DNA of 64,000 bases, taken from the NCBI GenBank assembly GCA_966250325.1, contig CBINGY010000013.1, forward strand, positions 1 through 64,000, read 5' to 3'. This DNA comes from Jiulongibacter sp966250325 (GTDB lineage: Bacteria > Bacteroidota > Bacteroidia > Cytophagales > Spirosomataceae). The position numbers and the translations under genes are program-made. Shown here in pieces: positions 45,084 through 53,842 of this stretch. Within the stretch, counting starts at the first letter, position 1. Every line of letters begins with the position of its first letter. The notes under the pieces are model-generated. The model had not been told where the DNA came from. It ran no database searches and was given only the letters and a program-made list of their open reading frames with translations.

Positions 45084-48000
45084 CTATTTATTGAAACGGA
45101 TACTTCTGGGCTTAATAAGCCCGGTAAGAGGTTCCTCTTCTTTATAAACGACAAAATACAGATTTTGAAATTCTGCATCAGCATCTTCAAGTTTGGCTTC
45201 ACTCCACTGATATTTATCCCAGCTCCCGGTAGGTTGGAAAGGTATTCTTCCAATTATTGGCCCGCCTATGGAGTTCTTCCTGATTTCTATGAATCCGCTT
45301 TGATTTTCGGAAGCATATTCCATCGAGATACTACGTATTCCGGTGAGGTCAATATCGTTGTAAAGTAAATAAGCTTTGTAATCTCCCGTGCGTATCTCTC
45401 CCCATTCAAACGGGAAACCCGGATGTGCATCGGCATCCATGGCCCTTAGCGTATTGGATCTAAGTCTTATTTCATCCGCTCCGGTTTGTGGTGAAGAGCC
45501 CTTAGCTCCTTTATCGGTATAACTTGCTTTTAATGTATAATATCCGCGGGTCTGATAATTTTTGTGGGTATTAAGCTGGGCTGTTCCTTTGACTGAAACT
45601 TTTTTGAAATTAAGATTTGGATCGGATAATGAAAAAATGTAATTCACCATTTCCTGAGCATCCTGCTGAGTTAGCTGAGGGTGGGCACTCATAACATGTG
45701 TGCTGCCCCAGTTCCCACCGCCCCCTTCAATAATTTTCGTGGCAAGCATCCGCACGGCGTTGCGATCTTCGCGATACCTCTGAGCTATTGCCGAAAAGGA
45801 CGGACCTACTGAAACCTTATCCACGGTGTGACAGGCCTTGCAGTCGCTTTGATCCATCAGGGTCTTCCCAAGAGAGCCGGGCTCCAGATTCGTTTTGATG
45901 GCTGCTCCTCCACTCACATCTGGTGACGGTGCCAAAGGTTGAGGATTATAATTCATCAGTACATTGATTTTTCTGAAGTCTATCTTTTTAGTCTCAGGAT
46001 CAGAGACTTTTACTTCGTAGTTGAAGTCGCCATCCTCCCAGTAGAATGAGCGGTTTTGAGCACTGGAGATTACTACTTTCGGAGGTGCATTTCCCGCTGA
46101 GACCATTAAGGTGTCTGCATCTTCCAAGCCTATTTCGTCTTTTACCTGAAGCACAACTTTGTATTCACCGGCTTGAGTAAAGGTATGCTTGAGCATGGGA
46201 GCTTTGGTATCAAGTTTTTCGCCATTAATAAACCAGGAATAGGTTAACCGATCTCCGAAATCCTTATCTGTTCCCCGGCCAGACATTTGTACTGTCAGCG
46301 GAATGGCTCCGGCTGTATTTCTCTGCCTTTTGAAGAGTTGTCCCTCTGCGGTGGTACTGGCAATGGCACGAGCTTTGGCATAATTGAGGGAATCAATGAG
46401 GTAGGCACTAACTTCGGGTGCCCGGTTAAATGGATTATACTCGATTTTCACCAGTCGGGCATCCACATTGTCTGCTCCGTAAACAGATCCGTATTCAAGA
46501 GCATACATAACGCCGTCTTTTCCAAACGCCAGATCTATTGGTCGGCGGAAATCTCCCGCTGTAGGCATGAAAGCTTCGCTGCGGAGGTAATCTTCGTTTT
46601 CGTCAAAGCGTAAAACCCTCATCCAGTTTCGCATCCAATCAAAAACGAAGAGCCCGCCGTCGTAATATTCCGGGAATTTTCGGGGATTGGGATTTGCAGG
46701 GTCAAACGTATAGAATTCGCCCGCCATAGCAGATCTGCCGCCTTTTCCCAATTCAGGGAATTCTGGTGATAAGGCATAAGGATAATAAATCATTGCTGGT
46801 TGAGGCAGTGGTAGTTTTTTTAAACCGGTATTGTTTGGTGAGTCGTTCTCTGGATTATTGACATCATATTTCCGGCCTTTTGAGCTCTCTGACGCAAAAT
46901 CCCAGTCTGTATATGGGATATTATTTCCAATGAAATATGGCCACCCAAAGAAGCCAGCTTTCTTAGCCTGATTGAACTCATCGTAACCTCTGGGTCCACG
47001 CTCACTGTCTTCTCCGGCGTCAGGGCCAATTTCGCCCCAGTATACCGTGTTTGTTTTTGGATTTACAGCGATTCGGTATGGATTTCTAACCCCCATGGCG
47101 TAAACTTCAGGCCTTGTTTTATCGATTCCTTTCGGGAAAAGATTACCATCGGGAATACTGTAGGTACCATCGGCATGAGGAATAACTCGAATGATTTTTC
47201 CTTTCAGGTCATCGGAATTGGAGGTTCCACGCTGGGCATCTTTGGCAAAGCTCTCGGGGTCGGGTCGTTCATCGAGTGGTGCATAACCATCGGATGGGAA
47301 AGGGGTGGTGCCATCACCTGTGGAAAGTACGAGAACTCCGTTGGAATCAAATGCCAGAGATCCTCCATGATGTGCCCCGGAATTAATCTGAACAGGCACA
47401 TTAAATAAACGCTTTTCAGAAGCCAGATCCAGTTCGTCCTCTGGTGTTAAGGTAAATCTGGAAAGGAAAAAGTCGATGGGCTCACCTTCCACGGGTGGCG
47501 AATAATATAAATATACCCATCTGTTAACAGAAAAATTCGGATCCAATGTAATTCCTATTAGTCCGGTTCCGCCTTTCAAGGTTAAAGGGAAACGATGAAT
47601 AAGTTTATAAGTATCAGTTTTGGTGTCATATACTGAGAACTTCCCGGCCAGTTCGGTGAAATAGACTTTACCATCTGGTGAAACTGCCAGTTCCATCGGA
47701 TTATTCAGGTCGTTGACCAGCACTGTCTTTTCAAACCGGTTTTCTTCAGGTATCGTTTGGCTATAGGCTTTTCTATAATCCAGTGGCTGGTGATCCATTG
47801 CCCATTTAATGCCTTCCAGCAAATGCTTCCTGAAAAGGGGCTCATCGAAACTGGATTCCACATGGCCACCGCCTGTAAAAAATGATCGGCCGCCGTCGTA
47901 TTCGTGGTACCAGGCTATGGGGTGGTTGGCCCCATTGGTGCCTCCTGTGTAAGTATGTTCATCCAGATACATCAGGGGCTTTATGCCGTGATAAATATTG

Positions 48001-48503
48001 CGGTAGCTATACCATTCGTCGGTTCTCACCCAGGTATCGGGTAGGTGAGAGGAAGAGGGATGTGACTTATCCGTTACTTGAATTGTGGCTTCACGAATGT
48101 TACTATTGCTGGGATGTGAGGAGAACCATGCTCCGGCAAGTTCATTGTACCAGGGCCAGCCGTATTCTGTATCTGCTGCCGAGTGGATTCCCACATAGCC
48201 GCCTCCGGCCTGAATGTACCTTTCAAAAGCCGCCTGCTGAGTATTATTAAGTACATCTCCTGTGGTGCTATTGAAAATTACTGCGGCATATTGCTTTAAA
48301 TTTTGATCTGTGAATAGTTGTGAGTCTTCGGTTTGATCAACCAGAAAGCCGTTTTCTTTTCCCAACTGTTCAATAGCTTTCTGAGCAAAAGGAATACTTC
48401 CATGACGATAGCCACGTGTTTTGGAAAAGATAAGAACTTTTTGAGACTGAGCGTAGGAGCACAATACGCCTAAGGTCAATAGAAAGGTTAGACAGTTTTT
48501 CAT
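45084..48503 (-). CDS. Modular secreted protein: ThuA, sugar dehydrogenase, PKD, cytochrome c and CBM domains
   Basis: 1139-aa exported protein. Signal peptide 1-18. ThuA-like glutamine-amidotransferase-fold domain about 22-235 (KVLIFSKTRGYRHGSI, GGGYVGIHSAADTEYGWPWY). Six-bladed PQQ-type glucose/sorbosone dehydrogenase domain about 255-700 (LTLKGGTGLIGITLDPNF, HHGGSLAFDSNGVLVLSTGD, GVRNPYRIAVNP). PKD domain about 740-820 (YSWFINGEKL, GEYKVVLQVKDE). Cytochrome c with CKACH at about 888-892. C-terminal carbohydrate-binding-like domain about 985-1130. Known relatives occur in polysaccharide-using Bacteroidota; the substrate is probably a sugar or glycan, with electrons passed through the heme. 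It is not part of a SusC/D locus here. Confidence 0.9.
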   Translation of the reverse strand: MKNCLTFLLTLGVLCSYAQSQKVLIFSKTRGYRHGSIPFAQKAIEQLGKENGFLVDQTEDSQLFTDQNLKQYAAVIFNSTTGDVLNNTQQAAFERYIQAGGGYVGIHSAADTEYGWPWYNELAGAWFSSHPSNSNIREATIQVTDKSHPSSSHLPDTWVRTDEWYSYRNIYHGIKPLMYLDEHTYTGGTNGANHPIAWYHEYDGGRSFFTGGGHVESSFDEPLFRKHLLEGIKWAMDHQPLDYRKAYSQTIPEENRFEKTVLVNDLNNPMELAVSPDGKVYFTELAGKFSVYDTKTDTYKLIHRFPLTLKGGTGLIGITLDPNFSVNRWVYLYYSPPVEGEPIDFFLSRFTLTPEDELDLASEKRLFNVPVQINSGAHHGGSLAFDSNGVLVLSTGDGTTPFPSDGYAPLDERPDPESFAKDAQRGTSNSDDLKGKIIRVIPHADGTYSIPDGNLFPKGIDKTRPEVYAMGVRNPYRIAVNPKTNTVYWGEIGPDAGEDSERGPRGYDEFNQAKKAGFFGWPYFIGNNIPYTDWDFASESSKGRKYDVNNPENDSPNNTGLKKLPLPQPAMIYYPYALSPEFPELGKGGRSAMAGEFYTFDPANPNPRKFPEYYDGGLFVFDWMRNWMRVLRFDENEDYLRSEAFMPTAGDFRRPIDLAFGKDGVMYALEYGSVYGADNVDARLVKIEYNPFNRAPEVSAYLIDSLNYAKARAIASTTAEGQLFKRQRNTAGAIPLTVQMSGRGTDKDFGDRLTYSWFINGEKLDTKAPMLKHTFTQAGEYKVVLQVKDEIGLEDADTLMVSAGNAPPKVVISSAQNRSFYWEDGDFNYEVKVSDPETKKIDFRKINVLMNYNPQPLAPSPDVSGGAAIKTNLEPGSLGKTLMDQSDCKACHTVDKVSVGPSFSAIAQRYREDRNAVRMLATKIIEGGGGNWGSTHVMSAHPQLTQQDAQEMVNYIFSLSDPNLNFKKVSVKGTAQLNTHKNYQTRGYYTLKASYTDKGAKGSSPQTGADEIRLRSNTLRAMDADAHPGFPFEWGEIRTGDYKAYLLYNDIDLTGIRSISMEYASENQSGFIEIRKNSIGGPIIGRIPFQPTGSWDKYQWSEAKLEDADAEFQNLYFVVYKEEEPLTGLIKPRSIRFNK

Positions 48504-48883
48504 TCAATTTCAATAGGTTGAAGTGTAAATGTAGAGAAACAATCTATCACTGAAACAGGTTGGCAGCAAGAGTGTAGGTGAAATGATCTTTTTCTGTCGA
48601 CTATCAGAGAATTACCGGGAAACCAGATGTGAGGATAGTGTGTGGATTTAGTAAAGCTTTGAGGTAAAAGTTGGTGGAATCAGCAGTTCAAATTATACTC
48701 TGAGGCATTGTTTAAAGTGCCATGAACTTTAAACCGATTTCACTGAAACAAACGTTTGCGAGAACGATTGCGGCATATAAAATCGCCTAACTGAAGGCAA
48801 TCTAGGAAGCGAATATTCCACACTTCACATTTTTGCGACCAATGGCTCCTCTTTTGCGATTAAGGGAAATAGAAGGGTTGGAT
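48504..48883. other. Gene-free 380-base region between the ThuA gene and a histidine kinase gene
   Basis: No coding frame. The part from 48639 belongs to the duplicated block described separately. It includes the inverted repeat GTTTAAAGT / ACTTTAAAC (48710-48718 and 48726-48734). The part near 48504-48560 should hold the ThuA gene promoter; only a partial box (TACATTTA on the minus strand) is seen. Confidence 0.6.
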
Positions 48884-49495
48884 TTAGTAATCCAGGTGCA
48901 TCCGAAGCTCTAGTTTATAGCTCTTTTCCGTTTGATGAGTGCGGAGTGAGTAGTTCGACCTGTAATAGTGATCCAGCCTTCTTTTTGTGTTTTTTAAACC
49001 AATACCCTCCTCCTTTGGAGTTTCAGAGATTTGTATTTTTTCGGGAATGGAGTTCATGCAAACGAATAATAATTCCTGGTCTGCCAAGCGGATGGTTATT
49101 TCCACAAAGGCGGCTGAATTGGATTTACCCAGACCATGCTTAATGGCATTCTCTATAAAAGTTACTAGAATGAGTGGTTTGATTTTTAAGCCGTCAGGCT
49201 TGCCTTCCAATTCAAAATCTATCCTTTTATCTTTATTCAAACGTAAACGCTCCAGATCAATGTACTCCTGAATAAATTTTAGCTCTCTTTCAAGCAAAAC
49301 CAGATTGTCACCGGTTTCATAGAGGGAATACCGCATTAAGTCGGCGAGTTTCAGGATGCTTTCAGAGGCTTTTTGATTTTCTAAAACCAAACCGTAGATA
49401 TTATTCAGTGTATTGAATAAAAAGTGTGGATTGACCTGCGACCTGAGGTAATCCAGTTCGAGTTGCAGGTTTTGTTCCTCCAATTGTTTCCTGTG
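48639..49495. repeat. Direct repeat copy 1 (kinase core plus downstream spacer)
   Basis: Paired with 50148-51003 at an offset of 1508-1509 bases. From 48942 to 49495 (554 bases) I read no difference from the partner. From 48639 to 48941 there are scattered substitutions and small indels. The block ends abruptly inside the kinase coding region at the HRKQLEEQ codons, beyond which the two genes differ. Confidence 0.9.
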
Positions 49496-49972
49496 AAATG
49501 CCCTAAAGAATAGCTCTATAACAAGTCCAGCTGATAGAGGAATAAGAATAAAAACAATATTTGTTCCGAATGCGTGAGCAAACAAGGGCCCCTTAAAAAG
49601 TTTGTTTAAAGAAAGTTCTCCCACATCCGAACGCCATCGGCTGATATAAAAAGAATTTGGAAATCGTACATTCGAAAAGTGCAGAAAATAGTAAGTACTG
49701 AACAAGTAGATAAAATAAATTAAGAAAATTCCTAAGGTCAATGTTTTGAGTCCACCCTTCTTAATTTCGGTGGATAAAAAGTAATAAATCGGGATATTGG
49801 TCAAAGCTATTCCCAGAAAGAAAACAGCTTCTGCCCACCCAATGTTTGGGAAATTTCCATATAGCAGTTGCCAGTTTAGCGAAATAATCAGTATCCAGAA
49901 AATAAAATGGCTGGTAAATCGTACGGCTCTGTTATTCTTTCCAGATAAATATTTTGAAAGGACTCTATCCAT
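48884..49972 (-). CDS. LytS-type sensor histidine kinase, copy 1
   Basis: 362-aa membrane histidine kinase of the His_kinase/LytS group. About four membrane helices occupy residues 20-160. A short coiled linker (HRKQLEEQNLQLELDYLR) leads to the phosphoacceptor motif QVNPHFLFNTLNN (His about 183), then FIENAIKHGLGKS (N box) and GIGLKNTKRRLDHYY. The core from HRKQLEEQ on is identical to the second kinase (50392-51483) apart from a few C-terminal residues, while the membrane part is only roughly 40-45% alike. Its own regulator gene survives only as a remnant directly upstream. It presumably signals to the LytTR regulator at 51483 or has become an orphan. Confidence 0.92.
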   Translation of the reverse strand: MDRVLSKYLSGKNNRAVRFTSHFIFWILIISLNWQLLYGNFPNIGWAEAVFFLGIALTNIPIYYFLSTEIKKGGLKTLTLGIFLIYFIYLFSTYYFLHFSNVRFPNSFYISRWRSDVGELSLNKLFKGPLFAHAFGTNIVFILIPLSAGLVIELFFRAFHRKQLEEQNLQLELDYLRSQVNPHFLFNTLNNIYGLVLENQKASESILKLADLMRYSLYETGDNLVLLERELKFIQEYIDLERLRLNKDKRIDFELEGKPDGLKIKPLILVTFIENAIKHGLGKSNSAAFVEITIRLADQELLFVCMNSIPEKIQISETPKEEGIGLKNTKRRLDHYYRSNYSLRTHQTEKSYKLELRMHLDY

Positions 49973-50147
49973 TCTTCGAATTTCCTGAATTTGTTGAAAA
50001 CGTTTTGACTTTTTCTACTTCCTCTTTAAATCCTTTTCCTTTTGGTATTTTCAATGCGATTGCCGTTTTTCCAAATGATATTTACAATCTGAGAGCGATG
50101 CGTTTTATAGAATTAGACTTGGATAATCAACCAGAGAGAAAGAAAGT
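49965..50147 (-). pseudogene. Remnant of a LytTR response regulator gene (C-terminal fragment, frameshifted)
   Basis: Reading the minus strand, codons at 50111-50073 or so give FYKTHRSQIVN, matching FIRIHRSHIVN of the intact regulator at 51483-52226. About 11 residues are deleted after it. NGNRIE is then followed, after one extra base in an A run (T run 50048-50051 on the plus strand), by IPKGKGFKEEVEKV, matching NGIEIPIGKTFKKKV. An in-frame stop precedes the FYK segment. The fragment ends in a TAG that overlaps the ATG of kinase copy 1, just as the intact regulator stop overlaps kinase copy 2. The receiver domain is completely lost. Confidence 0.8.
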
Positions 50148-51003
50148 TGTGTGGAGATAGTATGCTTATGAGGTAAAAGTTGGTGGAATCAGCAGTTCAA
50201 AATTATACTCTGAGGCATTGTTTAAAGTGCCATGAACTTTACCGATTTCACTGAAACAAACGTTTGCGAGAACGATTGCAGCATATAAAATCGCCTAACG
50301 GAAGGCAATCTAGAGAGCGAATATTCCACACTTCACATTTTTGCGACCAATGGCTCCGCTTTTGCGATTAAGGGAAATAGAAGGGCTGGATTTAGTAATC
50401 CATATGCATCCGAAGCTCTACCTTATAACTCTTTTCCGTTTGATTAGTTCGGAGTGAGTAGTTCGACCTGTAATAGTGATCCAGCCTTCTTTTTGTGTTT
50501 TTTAAACCAATACCCTCCTCCTTTGGAGTTTCAGAGATTTGTATTTTTTCGGGAATGGAGTTCATGCAAACGAATAATAATTCCTGGTCTGCCAAGCGGA
50601 TGGTTATTTCCACAAAGGCGGCTGAATTGGATTTACCCAGACCATGCTTAATGGCATTCTCTATAAAAGTTACTAGAATGAGTGGTTTGATTTTTAAGCC
50701 GTCAGGCTTGCCTTCCAATTCAAAATCTATCCTTTTATCTTTATTCAAACGTAAACGCTCCAGATCAATGTACTCCTGAATAAATTTTAGCTCTCTTTCA
50801 AGCAAAACCAGATTGTCACCGGTTTCATAGAGGGAATACCGCATTAAGTCGGCGAGTTTCAGGATGCTTTCAGAGGCTTTTTGATTTTCTAAAACCAAAC
50901 CGTAGATATTATTCAGTGTATTGAATAAAAAGTGTGGATTGACCTGCGACCTGAGGTAATCCAGTTCGAGTTGCAGGTTTTGTTCCTCCAATTGTTTCCT
51001 GTG
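50148..51003. repeat. Direct repeat copy 2 (kinase core plus downstream spacer)
   Basis: Partner of 48639-49495. The 50450-51003 part matches copy 1 without visible difference, including synonymous positions. The non-coding part 50148-50391 carries about ten differences, among them a 2-base loss that breaks the ACTTTAAAC arm of the inverted repeat present in copy 1. It adjoins the regulator remnant, so 50148 marks the duplication junction. Confidence 0.9.
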
Positions 51004-51483
51004 GAGTGCTCTGAAGAATATTTCTACAATAAGACGACTTAAAAGCGGAATAAAAATGAAGATCATGTTTGTTCCAAAGGAATGTGCAAGTAAAGCCCGG
51101 TTCAGGGTAAGGGAATCAAAAGAAACATGACCTATTGAAGTACGCCATCTCTTCAAATAGAATGAACTGGGATATTGTTTTAGTACAAATTCCAGGGAAT
51201 AAAAGGTGATAATTTGATATACAAAAAATAAAACCAATACTCCTAGGAATAATTGTTTGATATTGAATTGGTTAATATGGTATATCAGGTAATAGAAGAT
51301 AGGTAAATTTGTAATAACCATTACGAAAAAGTACACAGTTTCCCCTTCCCCAATCTTTGGAAAATTACCATATAGTAATTCCCAGTTAATGGCAGTAACT
51401 ATGGCCCAGAATACCAAATGAAATGCTATTCTGTTAGATAGATTTTGTCTCGCTGCAGAGTACCAATCCAGGAATTTTGTCAT
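50392..51483 (-). CDS. LytS-type sensor histidine kinase, copy 2
   Basis: 363-aa membrane histidine kinase: about four membrane helices (20-165), phosphoacceptor QVNPHFLFNTLNN, FIENAIKHGLG N box and GIGLKNTKRR G box. Near its end it differs from copy 1 only at three places (TNQTEKSYKVELRMHMDY versus THQ...LEL...LDY). The ATG overlaps the stop of the LytTR regulator gene (TAATG), so kinase and regulator are co-translated and form the intact pair. The stimulus is unknown; no periplasmic sensor domain of size is present, which suggests membrane-embedded sensing. Confidence 0.94.
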   Translation of the reverse strand: MTKFLDWYSAARQNLSNRIAFHLVFWAIVTAINWELLYGNFPKIGEGETVYFFVMVITNLPIFYYLIYHINQFNIKQLFLGVLVLFFVYQIITFYSLEFVLKQYPSSFYLKRWRTSIGHVSFDSLTLNRALLAHSFGTNMIFIFIPLLSRLIVEIFFRALHRKQLEEQNLQLELDYLRSQVNPHFLFNTLNNIYGLVLENQKASESILKLADLMRYSLYETGDNLVLLERELKFIQEYIDLERLRLNKDKRIDFELEGKPDGLKIKPLILVTFIENAIKHGLGKSNSAAFVEITIRLADQELLFVCMNSIPEKIQISETPKEEGIGLKNTKRRLDHYYRSNYSLRTNQTEKSYKVELRMHMDY

Positions 51484-52226
51484 TATCTGGAAGTTTCGTT
51501 TCGTAATCTGCTATCTAGAAATGCCCTGACCTTTTTTTTGAAGGTTTTCCCAATAGGTATCTCAATACCATTTATCAATTTAACTACACTGGAATTCAGC
51601 GATTCAATTTTGTCAGAATTAACGATGTGTGATCGATGAATCCTGATAAAATTATCTGATGGTAACAGTCCATTAATTTCATCGAGGCCGTAGCGTGCCA
51701 GTAAATATTTGGGTGAGTTTTTCGAGTTAAAGATCTTTATATAGTCTCCATAACCTTCAATATTAAATATGTCATTTACATAAAGCCGAACATTTCTGCC
51801 ATCAGCCTTAATAAATATAGATTTGTCTTCATTTTCATTGCCCGTTGATTTTCTTTCGCGAAGTATCTCCTCTGCCCGTTTTACAGATTTTATGAACCGT
51901 TCAAAAGGAATGGGTTTGAGCAGATAATCCAGAACCTGGTAGTCAAATCCATCAAGGGCGTATTCGGGATATGCGGTGGTAAGAATGACCAGGGGCTTGT
52001 AATTGTCAAAAGAATCAATAACATCGAAGCCCGTAAGCACGGGCATTTTAATGTCAAGAAAAAGCAAATCTGGTCTGGTGTCTATAATTTCATCTCTGGC
52101 TGTTTGAGGGTTTGTTGAAGCCCCTGCGAGCTCCAGAATGGGTGTTCTGGAAATAAATTGGGTAAGTATATCGATAGCAATGGGCTCATCATCCAGAACA
52201 TAGGTTTTAATCTTAACGGGTGTCAT
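51483..52226 (-). CDS. LytTR family response regulator
   Basis: 247-aa cytoplasmic regulator. Receiver domain 1-120: acidic pair D12-D13, phosphoacceptor D58 in LLFLDIKMP, and the conserved Thr/Lys region VILTTAYPEYA and LLKPIPFERF. LytTR DNA-binding domain about 145-243: SIFIKADGRNVRLYVNDI, YLLARYGLDEINGLLPSDNFIRIHRSHIVN, IEIPIGKTFKKKV. It is the upstream gene of the kinase at 50392 with a one-base overlap. It begins 90 bases past the pgk terminator, so it has its own promoter in 52227-52315. Targets unknown. Confidence 0.94.
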   Translation of the reverse strand: MTPVKIKTYVLDDEPIAIDILTQFISRTPILELAGASTNPQTARDEIIDTRPDLLFLDIKMPVLTGFDVIDSFDNYKPLVILTTAYPEYALDGFDYQVLDYLLKPIPFERFIKSVKRAEEILRERKSTGNENEDKSIFIKADGRNVRLYVNDIFNIEGYGDYIKIFNSKNSPKYLLARYGLDEINGLLPSDNFIRIHRSHIVNSDKIESLNSSVVKLINGIEIPIGKTFKKKVRAFLDSRLRNETSR

Positions 52227-52315
52227 CAGGAAATTAGTCGGTGGGTTAAAATTACAAGGGATTTAAAAAAACTCCATTTATTGTCCCAAAATTTGCTGTA
52301 GTTCAGCATTCTATA

Positions 52316-52351
52316 TACAAAAAAGGTATCACCTGCTTAAGTGATACCTTT
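52316..52351 (-). terminator. Rho-independent terminator of pgk
   Basis: Perfect 11-bp stem AAAGGTATCAC / GTGATACCTTT (52322-52332 and 52341-52351) with an 8-base loop. On the minus strand a run of T follows. It is 27 bases past the pgk stop. Confidence 0.85.
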
Positions 52352-52377
52352 AAAATGTTTTAATCGTATATTTCTTT

Positions 52378-53565
52378 TCAGTTTAAGGCCGCTACTCCCG
52401 GAAGCGTTTTACCTTCCATATATTCCAGAAGGGCACCACCGCCTGTGGAAACGTAAGAGACACGCTCTCCCATACCTGCATTGTTGATTGCAGAGGCAGA
52501 GTCACCACCACCTATGAGGGAGAAGGCATTATTTTCTTCAGTTGCTGCTACTACGGCCTCTGCGATGGCATTGGTGCCAATTGCGAAGTTAGGGAATTCA
52601 AAAACACCCATCGGTCCGTTCCAAAGAATGGTCTTTGATTTCTTAATGGTTTCCGTGAATAATTTGATAGACTCTGGTCCAATATCCAGACCTTCCCATC
52701 CATCTGGTATAGTTCCTCTCTGAACCACCTGTCTTTGAGCATCGTTACTGAAACCGTCTGCACAAACTGTATCAAGAGGCATAATGATATTCACCCCTTT
52801 TTCTTTGGCTTTTTCCAGCAGCTGCAGAGCTAGTTCTTGTTTATCTGCCTCCAGTAGAGATTTTCCTATGCTTCCGCCCTGTGCTTTTGTGAAGGTATAG
52901 GTCATTCCTCCGCCGATAATAAGATTATCCACCTTATCCAGCAGCTTTTCTATAATAAGTATCTTATCTGAAATTTTTGCACCGCCCATAATGGCTGTGA
53001 ACGGTCTCTCTGCTTCTTCAAGTATATGCTGGGCGTTATCGATCTCAGCCTGCATCACATATCCACACACGCGATCCTTGAAAAACTGCCCCATAACGGC
53101 TGTGGAAGCATGTGCTCGGTGGGCTGTACCAAAGGCGTCATTTACCCATACATCACCCAGTTTCGCAAGCTTTTCTGCAAATATCACATCTCCTTTTTCT
53201 TCCTCTTTATAAAAACGGAGGTTTTCAAGAAGTAAAACTTCACCGGGCTGAAGCGAAGCGGCTTTTTCTTCAGCCTCTGCTCCAATGCAATCATCGGCAA
53301 ATTTCACATTCACTCCCAAAATGAGCGAAAGAGCAGGAACTACATGCCTGAGTGAGTACTTTTCTGTGGGCCCGTCTTTCGGTCTTCCCAGGTGTGACAT
53401 CAGAATGCAGGATCCACCGTCTTCAAGAATCTTTTTGATGGTTGGTATCGTGGCTTTGATACGGGTATCATCGGTGATTTCAAATTGCTCGTTCAACGGA
53501 ACGTTGAAGTCTACGCGAACAAGGGCCTTTTTGCCGGAGAAATTAAACGCGTCCAGGTTTGTCAT
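52378..53565 (-). CDS. pgk: Phosphoglycerate kinase
   Basis: 395-aa glycolytic enzyme that makes ATP from 1,3-bisphosphoglycerate, usual length. Motifs: KKALVRVDFNVPLNE, ILMSHLGRPK, LLENLRFYKEEE, WVNDAFGTAHRAHAS, AIMGGAKISDKI, TILWNGPMGVFE, and the C-terminal nucleotide motif IGGGDSASA with VSTGGGALLEYMEG. It is transcribed alone, divergent from the rpsF cluster, and ended by a hairpin. Confidence 0.98.
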   Translation of the reverse strand: MTNLDAFNFSGKKALVRVDFNVPLNEQFEITDDTRIKATIPTIKKILEDGGSCILMSHLGRPKDGPTEKYSLRHVVPALSLILGVNVKFADDCIGAEAEEKAASLQPGEVLLLENLRFYKEEEKGDVIFAEKLAKLGDVWVNDAFGTAHRAHASTAVMGQFFKDRVCGYVMQAEIDNAQHILEEAERPFTAIMGGAKISDKILIIEKLLDKVDNLIIGGGMTYTFTKAQGGSIGKSLLEADKQELALQLLEKAKEKGVNIIMPLDTVCADGFSNDAQRQVVQRGTIPDGWEGLDIGPESIKLFTETIKKSKTILWNGPMGVFEFPNFAIGTNAIAEAVVAATEENNAFSLIGGGDSASAINNAGMGERVSYVSTGGGALLEYMEGKTLPGVAALN

Positions 53566-53606
53566 ATTTCAATGATGCAATTCAATTCGTTTTGCTGTAT
53601 TTCCCG

Positions 53607-53627
53607 TTTGTCGGGTCGACAAATATA
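53607..53627 (-). promoter_or_regulatory. pgk promoter box with overlapping palindrome
   Basis: Minus-strand -7 box TATATTTG (53627-53620), 54 bases before the pgk ATG, overlaps a perfect inverted repeat TTTGTCG GGT CGACAAA (53607-53623). The palindrome covers the expected transcription start, as an operator would. Confidence 0.5.
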
Positions 53628-53771
53628 GTACTCCGTCACAAAAATGGTTTTGATTTAAAGGGCCTTCACTTAATTCTATTTGATAAGTACAAAAACTTAT
53701 ATCGATAATTCTACTGTTTTTACCGGGTAATCAAAATATTCTTTTGTGAGTAACTGATTTACAATCGTCTA

Positions 53772-53801
53772 TTGTTTTTACAATACGTTTTCGTACTTTT
53801 G
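53772..53801 (+). promoter_or_regulatory. Promoter of the rpsF-rpsR-rplI operon
   Basis: TTG (53772-53774), 19 bases, then TACTTTTG (53794-53801), 41 bases before the rpsF ATG. Good fit to the Bacteroidota consensus. Confidence 0.75.
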
Positions 53802-53842
53802 CACCTCATTTTTTAAAAGCAGTTTAAACAAAAATTAAAACC

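Noticed and set aside
48946..49271. Plus-strand frames repeated identically at 50454-50779
   Set aside because: They lie antisense to the identical kinase cores and are repeated only because the DNA is.
49954..50160. Plus-strand open frame of 68 codons between the two kinases
   Set aside because: It is the antisense shadow of the decayed LytTR regulator; homology is on the minus strand.
48639..51003. Insertion sequence or mobile element as cause of the direct repeat
   Set aside because: No transposase, terminal inverted repeats or target duplications; the repeat consists of kinase coding sequence and its spacer.
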